A stretch of 8,752 bases of DNA, from assembly GCA_003223775.1 (NCBI GenBank), contig QHWK01000666.1:1-8752 (forward strand), written 5' to 3'. Below, one piece after another: positions 1 to 5,884 of this stretch (positions within the stretch are counted from its first letter, which is position 1; each line of letters begins with the position of its first letter). This DNA is from Acidobacteriota bacterium. Lineage in GTDB: Bacteria; Acidobacteriota; Vicinamibacteria; Vicinamibacterales; CAVVIG01. Below the pieces are notes generated by a model. The model was not told the DNA's origin. It was given only the letters and a program-made list of their open reading frames with translations, and searched no databases. A program made the translations under genes and the position numbers.

Positions 1-248
1 CCGTCGAGCGCGGCGTCGGTTGGAAACGTCGCCGACGTCACGTTGACGACGACCGGGAACGGGATCGCGCCGGCGTCGTCCAGCACCTTGATCGCCGCGC
101 CGGCCGGTTCGTCGGCGATGGCAAGGCGCGGCACCGCACCGTCCGCCGCAAAGGCGGTCGAGGCAGACACCGCCAGCATCAGAGCGGTCGCGAAAAAAGG
201 CGGAACGCCGCGGCCGACGCGCCGCAGCGGGATTTGGCTGTGTTGCAT
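1..248 (-). CDS. Secreted protein of unknown function, N-terminal part (runs off left edge)
   Basis: The reading frame opens at an ATG at 248-246 and stays open to the window edge, giving 82 codons. The ATG overlaps the TAA stop of the deacetylase upstream (TAATG at 250-246), so the two genes are probably translationally coupled. The N-terminus looks like a Sec signal peptide: Arg residues at 9, 10 and 13, a hydrophobic stretch at about 16-29 (PPFFATALMLAVSA), and a likely signal peptidase I site after Ala34 or Ala35 (STAFA-ADG). The mature part is too short to name and reads as a soluble domain (for example AIPFPVVVNVT at about 62-72). I do not recognise the family. Its position behind a polysaccharide deacetylase suggests an extracytoplasmic role in the same envelope pathway, which is inference from context only. 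Confidence 0.6.
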   Translation of the reverse strand, partial: MQHSQIPLRRVGRGVPPFFATALMLAVSASTAFAADGAVPRLAIADEPAGAAIKVLDDAGAIPFPVVVNVTSATFPTDAALD

Positions 249-1091
249 TACGTCCCTGAGATCGGCGTCATGTCGCTGATGCGGCCGAACGACGCGTGAC
301 GCAGCACCTCGGTGAGCCGGCGGGCGAACCCGCTCAGCCGGAAGTAGTGCGCAAACTGCAGCCTCGCCGGAAGCGTTACCCGCGGCGGATGCGGGTCGAG
401 TTCCCAGGGATGAATCGTCAGGACTGCCGGCAGCCCCAGGCGATTGGCCGTGTCGATCGTGCGAAGGATGCGGCGCGGCGAGCTCATCCGCAGCCCCCAT
501 CCCCAACCCATCGGCATCACTTGCCGAAACCGATCCGCCACTAGCGGCGGTACTTCCTTTATCGGCCCGGCGTCCGTGTTTCTGACATGAGGATAGCGCG
601 GATAGTGGACGGAACCGACGAGCTTGACCGGCGCCATGCTCGCGTCGATGCGCACGCCCTCAGCCGCGAGCACGTCGAGCGCCCACAGCGACCGATCGTT
701 GATCGACCACTCCGGCGCACGGAACATCGCGGCCCACGGCGCGCCGGCGGCCGCCAGCGCCGCGAGGCTCGCGCGCAGGTCGGCGCGGAACGCGTCGCGG
801 TCGAGCTCGTAGACCTTGCGATGCAGATGGCTGTGCGATCCGATTTCGTGCCCGGCCGCGGCGACGTCGGCGACGAGCTGCGGATGCCGCTCAGCGATCC
901 ATCCGACGACGAAGAACGTCGCGTGCACGCCCGCGCCGTCGAGCAGATCGAGCACGATCCGCGTCGTCAAATCGACGCGCGACGGCAGGCGGTCCCAGTT
1001 CTCCGGCGACAGCGCGTCGAGGCCCGACGCGCAGATGTGAAACCACTCCTCGAGATCGACGGTGAAGACGTTCTGCGTACGTCGTCCTCAT
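248..1091 (-). CDS. Polysaccharide deacetylase (NodB-like, PEP-CTERM-locus type), frame broken near its start
   Basis: A carbohydrate esterase 4-like enzyme expected to remove N-acetyl groups from an envelope or exported glycan. The frame at 248-1087 carries the family signature in order: FTVDLEEWFH with the catalytic/metal Asp, then ATFFVVGW, then HEIGSHSHLH with the metal-binding His pair, FRAPEWSIND, a PMGWGWGLRM segment and TIHPWELDP. Length (about 280 residues) suits the subfamily with a conserved tryptophan-rich C-terminal half. The natural start is unclear. The ATG at 1091-1089 overlaps the ACP stop (ATGA) as expected for a coupled gene, but it is in a different frame from the conserved protein. 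In the correct frame a TGA lies at 1090-1088 and no ATG, GTG or TTG follows until a TTG at 970, which would delete the FTVD motif. Removing four bases (ACGT) from the ACGACGTACG stretch would give MRTQNVFTVDLEEW, a convincing N-terminus. It is the fourth gene of the minus-strand operon. Confidence 0.82.
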
Positions 1092-1363
1092 GCCGAGCGC
1101 TTCGCGCGCTCGGTGACGATGAAGCTGGCGATCGTGTCGACCGATCCGAGCACTTTCATGCCGGTCTGCTCGTCGCCGATCGTCACGCCGAAGCTGCGCT
1201 CGATCTCGAGCACGAGCTCCAGCACGTCGATCGAGTCGAGGCCGAGCCCTTCGCCGAAGAGCGGCGTGGCGTCGCCGATGTCATCGGGCGCGATCGGCAG
1301 ACGGAGGCTGCGGACGATCGCCTGCTTGATGTCGCTCTTCAGCGGATCCTGGGTTGTGGTCAT
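1088..1363 (-). CDS. Acyl carrier protein
   Basis: A 91-residue carrier protein that should hold the growing acyl chain on a phosphopantetheine arm. The attachment motif is GLDSIDVLEL, with the modified serine at residue 44 at the start of the predicted helix II, and acidic residues around it as usual for ACPs. The rest fits a discrete type II ACP: a helix I region at about 8-20 and a PLFGEGLGLDSI loop ahead of the serine. It starts 10 bases after the ketoreductase stop and its TGA overlaps an ATG of the deacetylase (ATGA). There is no purine-rich Shine-Dalgarno before its ATG (the upstream bases are pyrimidine-rich), so translation may rely on coupling from the preceding gene. Lying beside a ketosynthase-like gene and a FabG-like gene, it is more likely a dedicated secondary-lipid ACP than the housekeeping AcpP; this is inference. 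Confidence 0.93.
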   Translation of the reverse strand: MTTTQDPLKSDIKQAIVRSLRLPIAPDDIGDATPLFGEGLGLDSIDVLELVLEIERSFGVTIGDEQTGMKVLGSVDTIASFIVTERAKRSA

Positions 1364-1373
1364 AGGGGAAGGG

Positions 1374-2177
1374 TCACCCGAGGCCGCCGTCCACGCCGAT
1401 CACCTGGCCCGTGATGTAGCTCGCGGCGTCGGTCGCGAGGAAGGCGACGACGGCCGCCACTTCGTGCGGCTGGCCGGTGCGGCCGATGGGCACGCCTTTG
1501 AGATGCTCCGCGCGCGCCGACTCCGGCATCATCTCGAGCATCTCGGTCTCGATGAGGCCGGGCGAGACGGCGTTGACGAGCACGCCCTTGCCCGCGAGGT
1601 CGCGCGAGAGCGCGCGCGTCAGCCCCTCGAGCCCCGCCTTCGACGACGCGTAGCTGATTTGCCCGGCGAGCGGCAGCCGCGCGCTCGGCGACGACACGTT
1701 GATGATGCGCCCCCATCGCCGCAGCAGCATGCCGCGGACGACAGCGCGCACGCAGTAGTACGCCGCGTCGAGGTTGACGCTGAGCACCGCGTCCCACTTG
1801 ACGCGATCGTGGAACAGCACGTGCGCGTCGCGCGCGATGCCCGCGTTGTTCACGAGGATGTCGATCGGGCCGAGCGCGTCGGCGGCGCGCTCGAAGAACT
1901 GCGCGACCGACGGTTCGTCGCCGACGTCGCACTGCCCCGCCCACGCGCGGCCGCCCGCGTCGCGCACGACGGCCTCGAACTCGCGCGCCGGCGCCTCGCG
2001 CTCGCGAAACATGACGCCGACGGCGGCGCCCTTCGCCGCGAGCGCCTCGGCGATGCTGCGCCCGATCCCACGCGAGCCGCCGGTGACGACGGCGACGCGG
2101 CCGGTGAGGCTCAGCTCGGACGAGACGGGCTGCGCGGCGGCAACAGGATCAGCCAAAGCGCGCAGATCATAGCGCAA
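1374..2177 (-). CDS. fabG: 3-oxoacyl-ACP reductase, FabG-like SDR
   Basis: A short-chain dehydrogenase/reductase expected to reduce 3-oxoacyl-ACP to 3-hydroxyacyl-ACP with NAD(P)H. Visible motifs (numbered from the TTG at 2177): VTGGSRGIG cofactor loop at 31-39, CDV at 83-85, NNAG at 110-113, Asn135 in VNLDA, Ser163 in INVSS, and YASSK at 176-180 giving Tyr176 and Lys180, so the catalytic tetrad is complete. The C-terminus has SPGLIETEM and ends GQVIGVDGGLG, as in FabG. The start is uncertain: the frame contains no ATG or GTG near the N-terminus, only TTG at 2177, TTG at 2156 and CTG at 2114. The CTG would give the usual short N-terminus (SLTGRVAVVTGG); the TTGs add 15-22 unusual residues. 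A GAAGAAG at 2186-2180 is ideally spaced only for an out-of-frame ATG at 2170. It sits between the ketosynthase-like gene and the ACP gene in one operon. Confidence 0.92.
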   Translation of the reverse strand: MRYDLRALADPVAAAQPVSSELSLTGRVAVVTGGSRGIGRSIAEALAAKGAAVGVMFREREAPAREFEAVVRDAGGRAWAGQCDVGDEPSVAQFFERAADALGPIDILVNNAGIARDAHVLFHDRVKWDAVLSVNLDAAYYCVRAVVRGMLLRRWGRIINVSSPSARLPLAGQISYASSKAGLEGLTRALSRDLAGKGVLVNAVSPGLIETEMLEMMPESARAEHLKGVPIGRTGQPHEVAAVVAFLATDAASYITGQVIGVDGGLG

Positions 2178-2192
2178 GACTTCTTCGCGGCC

Positions 2193-3345
2193 TCAGCCCC
2201 GTCCGCCGTCGTCGCGCGTCGCGCGCAGCACGACGCTGAAGAGAGCGCCGCCGCTCGCCACGCTGTTGACGAGCACGATGGGGCCGGGCGCGTCGATGGC
2301 GGTCTTCGCAAGGCGCAGCGGCGATGCGGCCGGATCCGGTTCGGCGAGCCCCGCGATCGGCGGCACGCGGCCGGCGGCGCCGCAGGCCAACGCCGCGGCG
2401 CACGCCGCGCTGCCGGACATACCCGATTCGCCGATCGCGCCCTTGATGGACGTGATCACCGTCCTGCTGCCACCGAAGAGCGCCGCGAGCGCGCGCGCCT
2501 CGACGCAATCGAGCCCGCGCGCCGCGTTCGCCGATGCGTACACCACGTCGACGTCCCTCGCTGTGAGACCGGCATCGTCGAGCGCGAGCTGCATCGTTCG
2601 CGTGAGCGGCTCGGGCCGATCCGGCCATGCGTTCAACGCCACGTTCGCGCTCTTCGCCGAGCACGAAGCCGTCGCGGCACGCGTCGAACGGCGCGGTTCG
2701 CGCGCAGGCGCCTGCGTGCGGCGACATCACGGCGAACCGGTCGTGCGCCTTGTAGAACGTCTCGAAGATCGCGTCGGCGCCGCCGGCGACGAGCGCGTCG
2801 GCGCGCCGCTCGCGCAGCAGATCGACGGCGCTCACGATCGCGGCGAGGCCTGAGGCCTCTTTCTGGCTCACGGTCATGTTCGGCCCGCGGAGCCGCAGCT
2901 CGAGGCCGGCGACCGAGGCGGCCGAGTTCGCGACCGTGCTGTCGAAGAGCAGCGCGGGGGCGCCGGTCGGGCCGTGCTTGAACAGCGCGTCGAGGAAGAT
3001 CTGCGTCGAGCCGCCGCCGGCGGTCCACGTGCCGAGCGCCACGCCCGTTCGATCGTCTCCGTCGGCGGCAATCGCGGCGCCGGCATCCTCGACCGCGAGC
3101 TTTGCGGCGGCGACCGTGTAGACGGCCGTGCGATCCATCCGCCGCATCTTCATCGGCGGCACCCACGGCGACGGATCGAAGCCGGCGATCTCGGCGGCGA
3201 TCGTCGATCGACAGCCGCCGACGCCGAATCCGCGCACAGGCGCGATGCCGGATCGGCCGTCGAGCAGCGCGTCGCGAAATCCGTCGATCGTCGTTCCGAA
3301 GACGGAGACGACGCCGATCCCCGAGACACACACCGGATCGCGCAC
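2193..3345 (-). CDS. Catalytically degenerate beta-ketoacyl synthase (chain-length-factor-like), frame-disrupted
   Basis: A thiolase-fold ketosynthase homologue read in two frames. The N-terminal part (3345 to about 2653, about 231 residues) begins at a GTG giving MRDPVCVSGIGVVSVFG and ends at DGFVLGE. The C-terminal part (about 2651 to 2193, about 152 residues) begins SANVALNAWPDRPEPLT and ends in the KS-like region VLVNSVASGGALFSVVL. The join at 2643-2660 changes frame, and the segment normally found between GEG and the SANV-like region (roughly 25-30 residues by FabF comparison from memory) is absent. All three catalytic positions are changed: Cys to Glu163 (GPNMTVSQKEASG), the first His to Ser (VYASANAA where FabF has NAHGTST), and the second His to Glu (IKGAIGESG where FabF has TKSMTGH). 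Such proteins usually act as a chain length factor or scaffold paired with an active KS, not as condensing enzymes. The gene leads the minus-strand operon and diverges from the LolA-like gene. A GTG at 3333 is an alternative start. Confidence 0.85.
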
Positions 3346-3369
3346 GCGCCGTACGTTACCATTGCCGCG
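3346..3369. promoter_or_regulatory. Minimal divergent intergenic region between the KS-like and LolA-like genes
   Basis: Only 24 bases separate the GTG of the ketosynthase-like gene (minus) from the ATG of the LolA-like gene (plus). Neither start has a visible Shine-Dalgarno sequence. Any promoters must overlap this gap and the opposite coding region, or the transcripts must be nearly leaderless. An imperfect dyad GTACGTTAC lies at 3351-3359. I cannot assign -10 or -35 boxes with confidence. Confidence 0.25.
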
Positions 3370-4059
3370 ATGAGCGTTCCAGCGCGCCGCCGCGCGGCGC
3401 ACGCGATCGCCGCGCTCGCGGCCGCGTGCGCGTGGTGCGCCGCGTCGCCGTCGGCGCAGACGGAGAAAGCGTCGCCGCACGCCGCGGGCGCCGATTCGTT
3501 CGACGAGCTGTACGCGAAGGGCAAGCGCCTCAACGACTCGATGAAGACGCTGACGGCGCGCTTCACCGAGACGACGACGTCGTCGCTGCTGACCAGGCCG
3601 CTGGTCGCGCGCGGACGCGTGGCGGTCGAGCGTCCGGCGCGCATCGCGCTGCGCTACAGCGAGCCCGACGCCCGCACGGTGCTGATCGACGGCAACACGA
3701 TGACGATGCCCTGGCCGAGCCGAGGCGTCCGGCAGGTGTCGAACATCGCGACCACGCAGGCGCGGATCCAGAAATACTTCGTCAACGGCACGCCGGGCGA
3801 TCTCCGGCGCGAGTTCACGATCGAGGATCGCGGCGCGGGCGGCGACCGGCCGAACGACTACGCGATCGCGATGCTGCCGAAGCGAAAGCAGATTCGCGAG
3901 AACCTCGCGCGCCTCGACCTGTGGGTGAACCGGACGACGCTGCTGCTCGACGCGATGAAGATGACGTTCGTGAGCGGCGACACCAAGACGATGACGTTCG
4001 AGGACGTGGTGCCGAACGCGCCGATCCCGCCGGGTTCGTTTTCCGTCGATCCCGATTAG
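3370..4059 (+). CDS. LolA-like outer-membrane lipoprotein carrier family protein
   Basis: A 229-residue periplasmic protein of the LolA/LolB-like fold, expected to carry a hydrophobic or lipid-linked cargo across the periplasm. The ATG at 3370 is chosen because it gives a signal peptide: Arg6-Arg8, an Ala-rich hydrophobic core at about 9-25 and a probable cleavage near Ala29 (SPSA-QT). A weak alternative is a lipobox at Cys20 (LAAAC), but the -3 residue is not the preferred Leu. After about residue 43 the family pattern follows: LTARFTETTTSSL at 61-73, RGRVAVERPARIALRY at 81-96 with the typical xRPxRxRxxY strand, then TVLIDGNTMTM at 103-113, and a C-terminal strand pattern ending GSFSVDPD. 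In envelope-lipid clusters such proteins occur beside an MMPL exporter, as here, which suggests they handle the product of the cluster and not lipoproteins in general. It is transcribed divergently from the KS-like operon. Confidence 0.85.
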   Translation: MSVPARRRAAHAIAALAAACAWCAASPSAQTEKASPHAAGADSFDELYAKGKRLNDSMKTLTARFTETTTSSLLTRPLVARGRVAVERPARIALRYSEPDARTVLIDGNTMTMPWPSRGVRQVSNIATTQARIQKYFVNGTPGDLRREFTIEDRGAGGDRPNDYAIAMLPKRKQIRENLARLDLWVNRTTLLLDAMKMTFVSGDTKTMTFEDVVPNAPIPPGSFSVDPD

Positions 4060-4074
4060 GAATTTGTAAGGCGT

Positions 4075-4089
4075 CCGCGCGTCGCGCGG
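4075..4089. terminator. GC hairpin after the LolA-like stop, possible weak terminator
   Basis: CCGCGCG and CGCGCGG form a perfect inverted repeat around a single T (in practice 5-bp arms with a 5-base loop), 15 bases past the TAG stop of the LolA-like gene. No T-tract follows, so if it ends transcription it would need Rho or another factor. In such GC-rich DNA a chance hairpin of this size is common. Confidence 0.2.
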
Positions 4090-4233
4090 CAGGCGCTGCA
4101 CGGCACCAAAATGGTATTGCCGCGGCGCCGCGCTGCTGGTGGCGCGCGTGGGCGCGGGCCCGCTGAGCCTGGATGCGGCGATGGAGCCGCGAGCGCTCAA
4201 GGCCGACAGCGCGGCGTGAACGCAGACCTCTCC

Positions 4234-4269
4234 GATCCTGGATCTGATCCTGGATCTGATCCAGGATCG
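4234..4269. repeat. Three tandem 12-bp units, each palindromic
   Basis: The unit GATCCTGGATCT occurs at 4234-4245 and 4246-4257, followed by a diverged third copy GATCCAGGATCG at 4258-4269. Each unit contains a GATCC-N-GGATC dyad. Units two and three together form a perfect inverted repeat with 11-bp arms (4246-4256 and 4258-4268) around T4257, so the block can fold as one strong hairpin. It lies in the non-coding convergent gap. It may be a terminator-like structure, a replication-slippage repeat, or a protein site; nothing further decides this. Confidence 0.75.
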
Positions 4270-4359
4270 AGCGCGACGCCCGCGTTGCGCGCGGCGGCCG
4301 CTGCCCGGTTGTCCTGCACGACGTAGCGAATCGAGCCGCGATTTGGTGCGAGCGCCGCT

Positions 4360-5850
4360 TCAAATCGATGAATGCCGCACCGGCTGCATGACGGTGCCCG
4401 TGTGGGCGGGCGGCGGCAGGGCGGGGCCCAGCAGGCCGTCGAGCGACGGCGCGAGGTCGTACTCATCCACATAGTGCTGCGGATCCATCAGCCGCTGCGT
4501 GCGCCGCAGCGCGCGGACGAGGAACAAGGCGTTCCTCGCATCGACCTCGCGCATCCACTGCAGCAGCCCTTTGCGTCCGCGCAGGTTGAGCACCGAGCGC
4601 CGCCACGTCTCGCAATAGAGCTCGAAGAAGCGCTGCGGTCCGAGCCTCGGCTCCCACAGCAGATGGTGCATGTCGAAATGTGACCAGCGGCGCGCGCGCA
4701 GCATCGGACGCATCTCATCGAAGTAGGCGGTGCCGGGCAGCGGCGTGAGAATCGTGAAGCCCGCCTGAAACAGCTGGTGCCGCTCGACGAACGCCCACAG
4801 CCGCTCGAAGTCGGCCTCGGCCCACGCAGGATCGATGACGAAGTTTCCGGTGACGCCGTACCGGTGCTCGCGCGCCACGGCGACGCCGCGCATTGTCTCG
4901 TCGACCGTCGCGTCCTTCACGAGGCGGTCGAGCCCCTCGTCGGTTGCCGCCTCGAGGCCGAAGAAAATGTCGAAGTCCTTCGCGAGCGGCCGCCACGCCT
5001 CGAGCAGCTGCGCATGCCGGCCGACGAGGTCGGTGCGGCTCTGGACGAGGATCCACTGCTTGCGGATGCCGCGCCGCCGGAGCTCCCGCGCCAGCTCGAG
5101 GCTGCGCGGCGGATGGTGCCAGAAGAGATCGTCGGCGACGAAGACGTGATCGCCGACCGACGCGAAGTCGCGGCAGACGGCGTCGATCGATCGCTCCCGC
5201 ACCGCGCGCTGGTGCAGCTGCCAGATCGAGCAGAACGAGCAGCGGAACGGACACCCGCGCGAGGTTTCCACGAGCCACGCGGGGCGATGCGCGAGGCAGG
5301 CGTACTGGCGGCGCCACGGCGCGACATGGTGCCGCGCCGGCAGCGGCACGTCGTCGAGCGCCAGATCGCCCGTCGCGCCGCCCGTGCGCACCAACGCGCC
5401 GTCGCGATCGCGAAGGGCGAGGCCGGCCACCGTCGTCAACGGCTCGCGCCGATCGAGCGCATCGCACGCCGCGGGAAACGCACGCTCGCCGTCGTCGAGC
5501 ACGACCGCGGCGACCTCGGGCACGAGAAACGGATCCGGATACGCCGCGGCCGTGTGGCCGCCCACGACGATCGGTGCCCCGGGCGCAAGCGCACGTACGG
5601 ATCGCGCCAGCGCCGCCACGTCGTCGGTCTCGAGCGCGTGCATCGCCGCGATGCCGACGACGTCGGGACGCGCGCGCCGGATCTCGGCGGCGAGCGATCC
5701 GCTGAAGCGGAGATCGGCCAGCGCGACGCGGTGCCCGCGTGCCTCGAGCGCGGCGGCGATGTACTCCATGCCGAGCGGCTCGATGCGAAAGAACGGGCCG
5801 AGGCCAAAGCGTTCGTTCGCCGGCACGGGCCGCAGCAGCAGCACGTTCAT
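4360..5850 (-). CDS. B12-binding radical SAM protein, HpnR-like methylase family
   Basis: About 496 residues from the ATG at 5850 (MNVLLLRPVP); a further ATG at 5871 adds seven residues but the 5850 start matches the usual N-terminus. Residues 1 to about 150 form a cobalamin-binding-like Rossmann domain (VLLLRPVP, EPLGMEYIAAALEARGH, DVVGIAAMHALE, IVVGGHTAAAYPDPF). The radical SAM cluster-binding motif is SRGCPFRCSFC, with Cys200, Cys204 and Cys207, followed by the TIM-barrel segments HVFVADDLFW, FDIFFGLEAATDEGL, TGNFVIDPAWAEADF and FTILTPLPGT. This order, including the C-terminal FDMHHLLWEPRLGPQRFFELY block, resembles the HpnR hopanoid C-3 methylase group (recognised from memory). It therefore probably uses methylcobalamin and SAM to C-methylate an unactivated carbon, plausibly in the lipid made by this cluster. 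The substrate is unknown. It diverges from the exporter gene and converges on the LolA-like gene. Confidence 0.85.
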   Translation of the reverse strand: MNVLLLRPVPANERFGLGPFFRIEPLGMEYIAAALEARGHRVALADLRFSGSLAAEIRRARPDVVGIAAMHALETDDVAALARSVRALAPGAPIVVGGHTAAAYPDPFLVPEVAAVVLDDGERAFPAACDALDRREPLTTVAGLALRDRDGALVRTGGATGDLALDDVPLPARHHVAPWRRQYACLAHRPAWLVETSRGCPFRCSFCSIWQLHQRAVRERSIDAVCRDFASVGDHVFVADDLFWHHPPRSLELARELRRRGIRKQWILVQSRTDLVGRHAQLLEAWRPLAKDFDIFFGLEAATDEGLDRLVKDATVDETMRGVAVAREHRYGVTGNFVIDPAWAEADFERLWAFVERHQLFQAGFTILTPLPGTAYFDEMRPMLRARRWSHFDMHHLLWEPRLGPQRFFELYCETWRRSVLNLRGRKGLLQWMREVDARNALFLVRALRRTQRLMDPQHYVDEYDLAPSLDGLLGPALPPPAHTGTVMQPVRHSSI

Positions 5851-5884
5851 GTAAGTTCGTGAATGTAACATACGATCTCGTCAC
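5849..5884. promoter_or_regulatory. Divergent control region between radical SAM and exporter genes, with ATGTAA direct repeat
   Basis: The 34 bases between the two starts are AT-richer than anything around them. ATGTAA occurs at 5849-5854 and again at 5863-5868, 14 bases apart, each preceded by a related GTTC or TTCGTGA sequence. The second copy is part of a perfect ATGT-A-ACAT palindrome at 5863-5871. TACGAT at 5871-5876 could serve as a -10 box for the exporter, which would make that transcript nearly leaderless. No Shine-Dalgarno is seen on either side. Promoter function is likely from position; the exact boxes are a guess. Confidence 0.4.

Larger units (their letters stand above)
4060..4359. 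other. Non-coding convergent gap between the LolA-like and radical SAM genes
   Basis: Three hundred bases separate the two convergent stops. I see no credible gene: the short open frames here give Arg/Ala/Pro-rich or DPGS-repeat peptides with no start signal and no family resemblance. Contents worth noting are a GC hairpin (4075-4089) just after the LolA-like stop and a 12-bp tandem palindromic repeat (4234-4269). The gap is the natural place for terminators of both flanking genes, though no clear T-tract terminator is present. Confidence 0.6.

Noticed and set aside
1010..1363. ACP-deacetylase fusion through TGA read-through or selenocysteine
   Set aside because: The frames do align across the TGA at 1090-1088, but an overlapping ATGA start is the usual arrangement and no recoding structure is evident; a small indel is simpler.
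1062..2981. Very long plus-strand open frame over the ACP, reductase and KS genes
   Set aside because: Antisense to three recognisable genes; its peptide is Arg/Ala/Asp-rich with no domain, typical of the stop-poor opposite frame in high-GC DNA.
3370..3432. LolA-like protein as a lipoprotein (Cys20)
   Set aside because: The preceding residues are Ala-Ala-Ala without the preferred Leu at -3, and a normal signal peptidase I site follows near residue 29.
2167..4200. One continuous minus-strand protein of 677 codons spanning the KS and LolA regions
   Set aside because: Only the 2653-3345 part carries ketosynthase motifs. The upstream part is antisense to the LolA-like gene and the downstream part is the out-of-frame run-on after the KS frame break.
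4197..4472. Small gene with DPGS repeats
   Set aside because: The repeat peptide comes from the 12-bp tandem palindrome and appears on both strands; the frame overlaps the radical SAM 3' end and has no other support.
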